64,000 nt of DNA from JACQFK01 sp036383955 (GTDB lineage Bacteria; Planctomycetota; MHYJ01; JACPRB01), in assembly GCA_036383955.1 (NCBI GenBank), contig DASVNH010000044.1:13990-77989 (forward strand), given 5' to 3'. The translations under genes were made by a program, and so were the position numbers. Under the pieces are notes generated by a model. It saw only the letters and a program-made list of their open reading frames with translations. It was not told the origin of the DNA and made no database searches. This document shows, piece by piece, positions 8,541 through 15,909 of this stretch; position 1 is the first letter of the stretch; every line of letters begins with the position of its first letter.

Positions 8541-9097
8541 CGCCGCTGCTCCTCGCGCTCGCGACCGGCTGCTCGTACGCCGGCGCGCGGGTCCGCGACC
8601 TGGGCGACATCCTCCGCCTCGAAGGCCGCGTCGGCTACGGGCTGGAGGCCCACGCGAACGCGGGCGAGCTCGCCCACGTCGGCGCCGGCAGCGCGCGCCA
8701 GTGGAACGCCGGCTGGATCTACGGCCGGGCCAGGTCCTCGGACAGCGTCGAGCACCAGTTCCCCGTGACGATCGTCCGCTCGTTCCTGGCGCCGGAGGCC
8801 GAGCACGTCCACTCGCTGGATCTCGGCGACGACGGCCGCCACGAGTGCTTCCTGATCTTCCCCGGCGGCATCAACCCCGGCGGCCTGGAGAAGGTCCCCT
8901 CCCACTTCCTCGACCTCGAGGTCGGCTTCCTGGCCGGGGTCGTCGGCCTGGAAGCGGGCGTATCGTTCGGCGAGACGCTCGACTTCCTGACCGGCTTCTT
9001 CGGCGTCGACTTCGGGGACGACGACGACCCGGAGCGCCGCGCCGACAAGGGCGTCTGGCGCCGCGTCAATCGCCACGAGGGGCCGTCGAATCCCTGA
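8510..9097 (+). CDS. Lipoprotein between archease and rtcB
   Basis: 195 residues with a lipobox signal peptide (LLLALATGC, Cys at about 21). The mature part starts SYAGARVRDLGDILRLEG and contains repeated Gly/Asp-rich beta stretches, ending in an acidic DFGDDDD patch. The 'GARxRDLxDI' opening is a pattern I associate with planctomycete lipoproteins; function unknown. The start lies inside the archease gene and the stop is 35 nt before rtcB, so the three are probably one transcript. A role in RNA repair is not implied by the sequence. Confidence 0.8.
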   Translation: MASPGHLRRLTPLLLALATGCSYAGARVRDLGDILRLEGRVGYGLEAHANAGELAHVGAGSARQWNAGWIYGRARSSDSVEHQFPVTIVRSFLAPEAEHVHSLDLGDDGRHECFLIFPGGINPGGLEKVPSHFLDLEVGFLAGVVGLEAGVSFGETLDFLTGFFGVDFGDDDDPERRADKGVWRRVNRHEGPSNP

Positions 9098-9132
9098 ACC
9101 GCCGCCCCCCCTCGCGGTTCAATAGAGAGACC

Positions 9133-10563
9133 ATGAGCGACCTGAAGCGGATCTCGCCCTACCTCTACGAAGTCCCGAAGACCGGCCGCATGCGCGTGCC
9201 GGGACGGATCTACGCCAGCCGCGAGCTGCTCGACCTGGTGAAGGCCGACGAGGCCGTCGAGCAGGTCCGCAACGTCGCCCATCTTCCGGGCATCGTCGAT
9301 TACGCGCTGGCGATGCCCGACTTCCACTGGGGCTACGGCTTCCCGATCGGGGGCGTCGCGGCCTTCGACGCCGAGGAGGGCGTGATCTCGCCCGGCGGCG
9401 TCGGCTACGACATCAACTGCGGCGTGCGGCTGATCCGCACCGATCTCTCCCGCGCGGACGTGATGCCCGTCATCCGCGACCTCGTCCGCGGCGTGTTCAA
9501 GGCGATCCCGGCCGGCGTCGGCAGCGACGGCGCGATCCCGACGCCCTCCCGCGAGGAGGGCCGCGCGCTGGTCGTCGAGGGCGCGAAGTGGGCCGTCGAC
9601 CGCGGCTACGGCACGGCCGACGACCTCGAGCACATCGAGGACGGCGGCAAGTATCCCGGCGCGGATCCCGACGCCGTGAGCGACCGCGCGTACGCGCGCG
9701 GCCTGCCGCAGGTCGGCACGCTGGGGAGCGGCAACCACTTCCTGGAGATCCAGGTCGTCGACGAGATCTACCGGAAGGACGTCGCCGACCACTTCGGCCT
9801 CAAGGACGGCACGGTCTGCTTCTCGATCCACTCGGGCTCGCGCGGCTTCGGCTACCAGGTCTGCGAGGACAACCTCAAGGCGATGCAGAAGGCGAGCCGC
9901 GACTACGGGATCGAGTTGCCCGACCGCCAGCTCTGCTGCGCGCCCCTGACGTCCCCGGAGGCGAAGCGCTACCTGGACGCGATGGCCTGCGCGGCGAACT
10001 TCGCGTGGGTCAACCGGCAGGTCATGACGGCCATCACGCGCGAGGTCTTCGCGAACATCCTGGGGACGTCGATCCCCTCGCTCAACGCGCGCCTGATCTA
10101 CGACGTCTGCCACAACATCGCCAAGTTCGAGGAGCACGGGGGACGTCGGGTCTGCGTCCACCGCAAGGGGGCGACCCGCGCGTTCGGCCCCGGCCACCCG
10201 CTGCTGCCGGCGGCGTATCGGGCGCTCGGCCAGCCGACGTTCATCCCGGGCGACATGGGGCGGGCGAGCTTTCTCCTCGTCGGCAAGGAAGGGTCGATGC
10301 GGGAGACGTTCGGCTCGACCTGCCACGGCGCGGGCCGCGCGCACAGCCGCACGGAGATGAAGCGCCGCACGGCCGGCCGGAACCTCTACAAGGAGCTCGA
10401 GGAAGGCCACGGCGTGATCGTCATGGGCCACGGCCGCGACTCGGTCGCCGAGGAGATGCCGGAGGCCTACAAGGACGCGTCGCTGGTCGTCGACGTCATG
10501 GAGCGCGCCGGCGTCACCGACAAGGTCGCGCGGCTGCGGCCCATTGGGTGCGTGAAGGGGTAG
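9133..10563 (+). CDS. rtcB: RNA ligase RtcB (3'-phosphate/5'-OH)
   Basis: GTP- and Mn-dependent ligase joining 2',3'-cyclic phosphate or 3'-phosphate to 5'-OH RNA ends; tRNA splicing or RNA repair. 476 residues, the normal length. Family motifs: MPDFHWGYGFPIGGVAAF, GGVGYDINCGVR (metal ligands including Cys), LGSGNHFLEIQ, FSIHSGSRGFGY, YDVCHNIAKFE (the guanylated His region) and STCHGAGRAHSR. The archease encoded at 8142-8540 would activate it. The gene ends directly at inverted element B. Confidence 0.97.
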   Translation: MSDLKRISPYLYEVPKTGRMRVPGRIYASRELLDLVKADEAVEQVRNVAHLPGIVDYALAMPDFHWGYGFPIGGVAAFDAEEGVISPGGVGYDINCGVRLIRTDLSRADVMPVIRDLVRGVFKAIPAGVGSDGAIPTPSREEGRALVVEGAKWAVDRGYGTADDLEHIEDGGKYPGADPDAVSDRAYARGLPQVGTLGSGNHFLEIQVVDEIYRKDVADHFGLKDGTVCFSIHSGSRGFGYQVCEDNLKAMQKASRDYGIELPDRQLCCAPLTSPEAKRYLDAMACAANFAWVNRQVMTAITREVFANILGTSIPSLNARLIYDVCHNIAKFEEHGGRRVCVHRKGATRAFGPGHPLLPAAYRALGQPTFIPGDMGRASFLLVGKEGSMRETFGSTCHGAGRAHSRTEMKRRTAGRNLYKELEEGHGVIVMGHGRDSVAEEMPEAYKDASLVVDVMERAGVTDKVARLRPIGCVKG

Positions 10564-10646
10564 TGAGAATCAAGAATCAAGGGCGCCCCCCGCCCCCCCG
10601 GGGGGGGGATCCTCGTGATTCTTGATTCGTGATTCTTGATTCTCGT
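10564..10646. repeat. Intergenic inverted element B: heptamer arms around a C/G core
   Basis: Left arm 10567-10580 is two GAATCAA units; the core is a C6-G-C7-G9 block at about 10585-10608; right arm 10617-10644 is four units (GATTCTT, GATTCGT, GATTCTT, GATTCTC). It lies between convergent rtcB and the SGNH hydrolase gene. It has the same layout as element A with entirely different arm words. Confidence 0.9.
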
Positions 10647-10651
10647 CGACG

Positions 10652-11320
10652 CTACTTCATCAACGCGTCGACGTCCGCCTTGATCGCGTCCGCCCAGATC
10701 TGATAGCCCTTCTCCGAGAGATGGAGGAAGTCGGGCATCAACTCCTTCGGCAGGGTGCCGTCGGCGGCGAGGAACTTGGGGCCGATGTCGAGGAACTTCA
10801 CGCCTTCGATCTTCGCGAGGGCGTCGTTGATCTCCTTGATCGTCGCGCGGTGGGCGTGATCGGGCTTCTCGGAGCGGGGGAAGACGCCCAGCAACAGGAT
10901 CTTGAGCTCCGGGAAGGTCTTCCGGAGATGGGCGACGATGGCCTGGTTGCCGGCGATCGCGCTGGCGGCCGTCTCAGGATTGCTCTGGCCGATGTTGTTG
11001 GTCCCGATCATGATCACGGCGGCCTTGGGCTTGATGCCCTCGAGCTCGCCGTTCTGGATGCGCCAGAGGACGTGCTGGGTGCGGTCGCCGCTGATGCCGA
11101 GGTTGACCGGCTTGTGCGCGCCGAAGGCCGCCTCGAAGATCGCCTTCTTGCCGCGCCAGCCGTCGGTGATCGAGTCGCCCAGGAAGAGCAGGCCGCAGTC
11201 GGGCTTGGCCTTTACGTCCGCGAGGAAGCCTTCGTGGCGCTTCACCCACTTCTCATCCTTCGGGGCGGGTTTGGCGCCGGGGAGATCCTGAAGCGCGAGG
11301 GACAGGAGAAGCGTGAGCAT
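10652..11320 (-). CDS. SGNH/GDSL-type esterase, exported
   Basis: 222 residues. The chosen Met has AAAGGAG 9 nt upstream. The N-terminus MLTLLLSLALQD is one of the ultra-short hydrophobic leaders seen here. Catalytic blocks of the SGNH family (PAF-acetylhydrolase-like branch): GDSITDGW (nucleophile Ser50), a Gly block in NLGISGDRTQHVLWRI, GTNNIGQSNP with the oxyanion Asn, and DFLHLSEKGY carrying the Asp/His pair. Likely substrates are acetylated or acylated carbohydrates or lipids outside the cytoplasm; the specific substrate is not visible. Confidence 0.9.
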   Translation of the reverse strand: MLTLLLSLALQDLPGAKPAPKDEKWVKRHEGFLADVKAKPDCGLLFLGDSITDGWRGKKAIFEAAFGAHKPVNLGISGDRTQHVLWRIQNGELEGIKPKAAVIMIGTNNIGQSNPETAASAIAGNQAIVAHLRKTFPELKILLLGVFPRSEKPDHAHRATIKEINDALAKIEGVKFLDIGPKFLAADGTLPKELMPDFLHLSEKGYQIWADAIKADVDALMK

Positions 11321-11347
11321 CGCGAAGGCTCCTTTCAATTGCGCGGA

Positions 11348-11357
11348 ATTGTATATT
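11348..11357. promoter_or_regulatory. AT-rich divergent promoter region
   Basis: In an otherwise GC-rich stretch, TATATT (plus, 11352-11357) and TACAAT (minus, complement of 11348-11353) lie between the divergent SGNH hydrolase and selenoprotein starts. Both could be -10 boxes; no good -35 box was found for either. Confidence 0.35.
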
Positions 11358-11390
11358 TTCTCCGGGCGTTCATGAAGCGATAGGAGACTT

Positions 11391-11615
11391 ATGGCCCAGG
11401 TCACCATCCGCTACTGCACGAAGTGAGGCTACCAGCCCCGGGCCGCCCGTGCGGCGGCCGCGATCAAGCAGAGCCTCAAGCTCCCCGTCAACCTCGTCGT
11501 CGGCAACTCGGGCGAGTACACCGTCTGGGTCGACAGCCGCCAGGTCCTCGACAAGGCGGGCGGCGACTTCCCCAGCGAAGACGCGGTGGTGAAGGCGGTT
11601 CAGGCCGCTCTGTAG
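11391..11615 (+). CDS. SelW-like (Rdx family) selenoprotein with in-frame TGA/Sec
   Basis: Reading through the TGA at 11424-11426 gives a 74-residue protein beginning MAQVTIRYCTK-U-GYQPRAA: the Rdx/SelW redox motif CxxU (Cys9, Sec12) right after the first beta strand. The rest (AAIKQSLKLPVNLVVGNSGEYTVWVDSRQVLDKAGG ... AVVKAVQAAL) fits the short bacterial SelT/SelW/SelH fold. AGGAG is 5-9 nt upstream of the ATG, and the TAG at 11613 is followed by a co-directional gene. A stable hairpin follows the TGA at the distance expected of a bacterial SECIS. A conventional reader would see only an 11-codon stub. No Sec machinery lies in the window; a Cys-to-stop sequencing error is the main alternative. 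Confidence 0.85.
11441..11459 (+). promoter_or_regulatory. Candidate bacterial SECIS hairpin
   Basis: GGCCGCC (11441-11447) pairs perfectly with GGCGGCC (11453-11459) around the loop CGTGC, so a G is the second loop base, followed by T. The stem begins 14 nt after the TGA, and the loop G is 22 nt beyond it. That is in the range used for SelB-dependent elements. In a GC-rich gene such a stem can also arise by chance. Confidence 0.6.
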
Positions 11616-11630
11616 TATGCTTCTGGAGGC

Positions 11631-12365
11631 ATGAAGAGATTCTTCTTCCGGGGGCTCTTCGCGGTCCTGCCCCTGGCCCTGACGGCCTTCGTCGTCTGGT
11701 TCGTCTTCGGCTTCCTCTACGGCAACATCGGCGTCCCCCTCGGGGAGGCCCTCAAGTGGGCGATGGCGAAGTTCGCCGGCTGGACGCCCGCCGACGAGGA
11801 GCACACCTGGTTCTTCCGCTGGGGCGCGCCGTTCCTCGGCTTCGCCGTCGGCATCGTCGTCACGCTCGTCGCGGGCTTCTTCCTCGCCACCTTCTTCGGC
11901 AAGAAACTCTGGCAGTTCTTCGAGCGCGGGCTCAAGAAGCTCCCCGTGGTGGGCACCATCTACCCCTATGCCCGCCAGTTCACCGAGTTCTTCCTCTCCG
12001 AAGACGAGAAGAAGATGGAGTTCAAGCTCCCCGTCGCCGTCCCCTACCCCCACGCGGGCATGTACTCCATCGCCTTCGTCACCAGCGACGGCATGAAGGC
12101 GCTCAACGAGGCGCTCAAGAAGCACCTCGTCTCCGTCTTCATCCCCACCGCCCCGACCTGCGTCACCGGCCACGTCGCCTATATCCCGCGGGAGGACGTC
12201 ATCCCCCTCCCCCTCACCGTCGAGGAGGCGATGCGCATCATCATCTCCGCCGGCGTGATCCATCCGGGGCATCAGAAGGTGTCGCCGATGGACTTCCCCG
12301 GCCCGTCCGCCGCGCGCCCGCTGCCCGAGTCGCTCGCGAAAGGCCTTCCGGAGCGCCCGGCCTGA
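11631..12365 (+). CDS. DUF502 family membrane protein
   Basis: 244 residues, GGAGG just before the ATG. Two transmembrane segments (about residues 6-28, LFAVLPLALTAFVVWFVFGFL, and about 64-90, FLGFAVGIVVTLVAGFFLATFF) precede a soluble part with LPVVGTIYPYARQFTEFFL and VFIPTAPTCVTGHVAYIP, hallmark segments of the DUF502 family. Function of the family is unknown. It lies 15 nt after the selenoprotein gene and is probably co-transcribed with it. Confidence 0.88.
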   Translation: MKRFFFRGLFAVLPLALTAFVVWFVFGFLYGNIGVPLGEALKWAMAKFAGWTPADEEHTWFFRWGAPFLGFAVGIVVTLVAGFFLATFFGKKLWQFFERGLKKLPVVGTIYPYARQFTEFFLSEDEKKMEFKLPVAVPYPHAGMYSIAFVTSDGMKALNEALKKHLVSVFIPTAPTCVTGHVAYIPREDVIPLPLTVEEAMRIIISAGVIHPGHQKVSPMDFPGPSAARPLPESLAKGLPERPA

Positions 12366-12366
12366 G

Positions 12367-13089
12367 CTACTTCTCGCCGGCGACGAGGCGGGCGCGGCGG
12401 TCGAGCAGCGCCTGGTAGGTCTTCTCGCACTCCATGCTGAAGGCGACCGGCCAGTTGGTGCGCGAGCCCCAGTCGTAGTCGCCCTTCTCCGCCTCCCAGC
12501 GCGCGTGGCGCCGCGCCCAGGAGTGCTGGTGCAGAAGGAAGTCGAGGAAGGGCTCCGACAGCCCCTCGCCCTCGACGAGGAAGAGCTTCGCCTCGATCAC
12601 GTTCCGGGTCGCCTCGTTGCGGGGGAGGAATTCGCGCGCGGCCCAGACCTTCCACAGCGCGCGCTCGCCGTCGCCGGCCTCGGCCAGCTTCTGGTAGCCC
12701 TTCACCGCGGCGAAGCCGCGCGCGTTGAGCGTCACGAGCGGCGCGTAGAGCTCGTGGATCTGCCGCTCGGTCCAGCGGATCCGCGCCGCGGGATCCTTCT
12801 CGAGCGACTCCGCGTGCTTCTTCTTCGCCGCCGCGAAGCGCTCCCGGACGACGGCCGGCGTCGCCTCGACCTCCAGCGCCTTGGCCAGCTCCTGGATCCG
12901 CCGCCGGCGCGGCTCGACGTCCTTCGCGCGGAAGCCCCGGAGCGCCTTCTCGTCGGCGCCCGCCTTCACCTCGGCCGCGACGTCCTCTTCGGCCAGCCGC
13001 GCCGTCTCCACTTCGTAGAGCAGCGAGCCCCAGCGCTCGAGGACGTCCGTCTGCGCGCAGAGCAGGACCGTCGTCAGCAGCATGCTCAT
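12367..13089 (-). CDS. Exported alpha-helical protein of unknown function
   Basis: 240 residues. A short N-terminal hydrophobic stretch (MSMLLTTVLLCAQTD) resembles the ultra-short leaders of neighbours. The rest is rich in Ala, Glu, Arg and Lys, with long helices (EEDVAAEVKAGADEKALRG, then AAAKKKHAESLEKD) and a Trp-rich C-terminal third (QHSWARRHARWEAEKGDYDW). No catalytic motif or family recognised. It follows gpsA by 29 nt on the same strand. Confidence 0.7.
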   Translation of the reverse strand: MSMLLTTVLLCAQTDVLERWGSLLYEVETARLAEEDVAAEVKAGADEKALRGFRAKDVEPRRRRIQELAKALEVEATPAVVRERFAAAKKKHAESLEKDPAARIRWTERQIHELYAPLVTLNARGFAAVKGYQKLAEAGDGERALWKVWAAREFLPRNEATRNVIEAKLFLVEGEGLSEPFLDFLLHQHSWARRHARWEAEKGDYDWGSRTNWPVAFSMECEKTYQALLDRRARLVAGEK

Positions 13090-13118
13090 CTAACGCTCCC
13101 TGTGCCGGTTCCGGGGTT

Positions 13119-14096
13119 CTAACGCTCCGACTTCATGTCGCGACGCATCAGGTCGCGCAGCGCTTCCTTCGCGGACTTCTTCTCGAAAAGGATCGCGTAG
13201 ACCTGCTGCGTGATCGGCATGTCCACGCCCTTCTTCTTCGCCACGTCCAGCACCGCCTTCGCCGACCAGACCCCCTCCGCGACCGAGCGCATCCCCCCCA
13301 GGATCTCCTCCAGCGGCTTGCCCTCGCCGATCGCGCGGCCGACGGAAAGATTCCGCCCGTGCGGGAACGTCGTCGTCGTGATCAGGTCGCCGATCCCCGA
13401 CAGCCCGAAAAACGTCTCCGTCTTCGCGCCGAGCGCCGCGCCCAGCCGCGCCATCTCCACGATCCCGCGCGTCAGCAGCGCCGCCTTCGCGTTGTGGCCC
13501 AGGCCCAGGCCGTCGCAGATGCCCCCCGCCAGCGCGATCACGTTCTTCAGCGCGCCGCCGAGCTCCACCCCCTTCACGTCCCGGCTCGTGTACACCCGGA
13601 CCGTCGTGCCGGCGAAGAGCTCCTGCGCCGTCTTCGCGTTCTTGGGGTCGCCCGCGACGACGACCGACGCGGGCAGGCCGACGGCGACCTCCGGCGCGTG
13701 GCTCGGCCCCGAGAGCACCACGAGCCGCGCCTTGCCGAGCACCTCGCGGAGGATCTCCGTGGGACGTCGCCCCGTCGACTGCTCCAGCCCCTTGGCCACG
13801 CAGATGAAGAGCGCCTTCTTCGCGAGGAACGTCCCGATCTCGGTGAACGCGCCGCGGATGAACTGGGTGGGCACGGCGGCGATGTAGACGTCCGCCGCGG
13901 GCGGGGCGCCGCTGAGGATGTCGACGCCCTTCAACGGCACCCCGGGGAGGAACTTGGCGTTTTCGCCCTTCGCGCGCATCTCGGCGGCGTTCTCGGGGAA
14001 CTTGGTCCAGAGCCCGACGCGGTGGCCGCCGCGCTGGAGGACGAGCGCCAGGGCGGTGCCCCACGCGCCGTCGCCGAGGATGATGACGTTTTTCAC
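13119..14096 (-). CDS. gpsA: Glycerol-3-phosphate dehydrogenase [NAD(P)+]
   Basis: 325 residues from a GTG start preceded by AGGGAGGAAGG. The enzyme reduces dihydroxyacetone phosphate to sn-glycerol 3-phosphate for phospholipid synthesis. Rossmann motif GDGAWGTAL at residues 7-15; conserved VAKGLE, LSGPSHAPEVA, and ELGGALKNVIALAGGICDGLGLGHNAKAAL with the catalytic Lys. The GTG overlaps the plsY stop (GTGA), so the precursor-making enzyme is translationally coupled to the acyltransferase that uses it. Confidence 0.97.
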   Translation of the reverse strand: MKNVIILGDGAWGTALALVLQRGGHRVGLWTKFPENAAEMRAKGENAKFLPGVPLKGVDILSGAPPAADVYIAAVPTQFIRGAFTEIGTFLAKKALFICVAKGLEQSTGRRPTEILREVLGKARLVVLSGPSHAPEVAVGLPASVVVAGDPKNAKTAQELFAGTTVRVYTSRDVKGVELGGALKNVIALAGGICDGLGLGHNAKAALLTRGIVEMARLGAALGAKTETFFGLSGIGDLITTTTFPHGRNLSVGRAIGEGKPLEEILGGMRSVAEGVWSAKAVLDVAKKKGVDMPITQQVYAILFEKKSAKEALRDLMRRDMKSER

Positions 14097-14749
14097 GCGG
14101 CCTTCCTCCCTGCCCGGATTTCGGTGCCCGCCAGCAGCCTCCGGATGTTGCCCCGGTGCCGGACGATCACGAGCAGGCAGGCCATGACGAAAAAGAGAGT
14201 GACGATCCAGGAGCGCATCCCCACCCGCGCCGCCGTGAAGTGGTGCGCGACCGGAACGGCGATCGCCGACGCGATCGACGCGAGCGAGACGTAGCGGCTG
14301 GGCAGGAAGACGAGGATCCAGGCCCCGAGGCCGACGAGGATGGCCATCCAGTTCATCGCGAAGAGCACGCCCGCGACCGTCGCCACGCCCTTCCCGCCGC
14401 GGAACTTGAGGTAGACGGGGAACATGTGGCCGAGCATCGCGAACAGGCCGAAGAGCACCGCGAGGGCCGCGGGCAGGTGGTCGCAGATCGCGCAGGGCCA
14501 GCGGGCCGCGACCCAGGGGGCGGCCCAGAAGACCGGGGCGAAGCCCTTGAGGAAGTCGAGGACGAACACCGGCACGAACCACGCGGTCCCGAGCACGCGC
14601 GCGACGTTGGTGGCGCCGATGTTGCCGGAGCCGAGGGTCCGGACGTCCTTCCCGGTGCGGAGCTTGACGAAGAGATAGCCGAAGGGGATGGCGCCGACGA
14701 GGTAGGCGGCGACGGCGAAGGCCGCGTAGATCAGGTGGTGCTGGAGCAT
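14093..14749 (-). CDS. plsY: Glycerol-3-phosphate acyltransferase PlsY
   Basis: 218 residues, inner-membrane enzyme transferring acyl from acyl-phosphate to glycerol 3-phosphate. Family blocks: YLVGAIPFGYLFVKL, DVRTLGSGNIGATNVARVLG, FRGGKGVATVAGVLF, with five or more hydrophobic helices. The start codon lies inside the rlmN 3' end (19-nt overlap) and the stop overlaps the gpsA start, placing it in the middle of the rlmN-plsY-gpsA operon. Confidence 0.96.
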   Translation of the reverse strand: MLQHHLIYAAFAVAAYLVGAIPFGYLFVKLRTGKDVRTLGSGNIGATNVARVLGTAWFVPVFVLDFLKGFAPVFWAAPWVAARWPCAICDHLPAALAVLFGLFAMLGHMFPVYLKFRGGKGVATVAGVLFAMNWMAILVGLGAWILVFLPSRYVSLASIASAIAVPVAHHFTAARVGMRSWIVTLFFVMACLLVIVRHRGNIRRLLAGTEIRAGRKAA

Positions 14750-15816
14750 TCGCCTTTTTCCCCGGCGGCTCCGACGGCCCCGGCGCCCCCGGCGACGAAG
14801 CGGGCGCGGAGCTGGCCGCAGGCGCCGGCGACCTCGTCCCCCTTGCGCTTGCGGACCATCACCGGCACCCCGCAGTTGCCGAGGGCCTGCACGAAGCGGT
14901 CCACGCGCTCGCGGGACGGCGTGCCGTAGGGGACTTCCTCGACGCGGTTGAAGGGGATGACGTTGACCTTCACCTGGACGCCGCGGAGCTTCTTGCCGAG
15001 CTCGAGGGCGTGCTTCTTGTCGTCGTTGACGCCGTCGAGGAGCACGTACTCGAACGTCACCTCTTTGCCGGTGACCCGGTGGTACTCGACGCCGGCCTTG
15101 ATGATGTCGGTGACCTTCACGTTCTTCATCGTCGGCACGATCTCGGCGCGGATCTCGTCGTTGGGCGCGTGGAGCGAGAGCGCGAGGTTGGGCGTCACCC
15201 GGTGCTTGACCAGCTCCTCGAGCTGGCCGAGCACGCCGACGGTCGAGAGCGTGATCCGGTTGAACCCGATCCCCTGGCCCCACGAGGCCTTGAGGATGCG
15301 GAGGGCCTTCATGAGGTTCTTCGGGTTGAGCAGCGGCTCGCCGATGCCCATGATGACCACGTTGGAGATCCGCTCGCCCTCCATCAGGGAGCGCTTGACG
15401 TGGATGATCTGCTCGACGATCTCCGCCGCGCTCAGGTTGCGCTTGAGGCCCTGGAGGCCGCTCGCGCAGAAGACGCACTTGATCGGGCAGCCCACCTGGG
15501 TGGAGACGCAGACGGTGCGACGTCCCCCCTCCGGGATGAGCACGGCCTCGATGACGTCCCCGTCGGTCAGGCCGACGAGGAACTTGGTCGTCCCGTCGGG
15601 GCTCTCGTGCTTGCCTTTGATCTCCGTTTCGGTGAGCCGGAACAGCCCGGGCATGCTCGCCCGGGCCTCCTTCGAGAGATCCGTCATCTCGTCGAAGCTC
15701 TTGATGTCGCGCCGGTGCAGCCACGACAGCATCGGCTTCGCGCGCCATTTTTCCAGGCCGTGGGCGCCGAGCTTTTCCTCGAGCTCCGCGACCGTCAGCC
15801 CGCTGAGGGTGTCCAT
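14731..15816 (-). CDS. rlmN: 23S rRNA (adenine2503-C2)/tRNA methyltransferase RlmN
   Basis: 361 residues, radical SAM enzyme. The [4Fe-4S] motif CPIKCVFCASG fits CxxxCxxC; other blocks are GVNDDKKHALELGKKL, NVVIMGIGEPLLN, LSTVGV and LALSLHAPND. The methylated catalytic Cys is in GNCGVPVMVRKRKGDEVAGACGQL. The last 25 residues (Gly/Ala-rich) are an unconserved tail overlapping plsY. A perfect TATAAT lies 9 nt upstream of the ATG without a ribosome-binding site. Confidence 0.96.
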   Translation of the reverse strand: MDTLSGLTVAELEEKLGAHGLEKWRAKPMLSWLHRRDIKSFDEMTDLSKEARASMPGLFRLTETEIKGKHESPDGTTKFLVGLTDGDVIEAVLIPEGGRRTVCVSTQVGCPIKCVFCASGLQGLKRNLSAAEIVEQIIHVKRSLMEGERISNVVIMGIGEPLLNPKNLMKALRILKASWGQGIGFNRITLSTVGVLGQLEELVKHRVTPNLALSLHAPNDEIRAEIVPTMKNVKVTDIIKAGVEYHRVTGKEVTFEYVLLDGVNDDKKHALELGKKLRGVQVKVNVIPFNRVEEVPYGTPSRERVDRFVQALGNCGVPVMVRKRKGDEVAGACGQLRARFVAGGAGAVGAAGEKGECSSTT

Positions 15817-15909
15817 GATGCGCGGATTATAGCGAACCCGGAGAGGGACCGAAATGGCTAGTCCAGCTTTTTGCGCACGAACCCGACGGCCCCGCGCGTA
15901 CGCTAGGGC

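Noticed and set aside
11391..11426. Simple nonsense mutation in a SelW-like pseudogene
   Set aside because: The TGA sits exactly at the second redox-active position of CxxC/CxxU, everything else is intact, and a suitable hairpin follows. It is kept as the main alternative only as a sequencing error.
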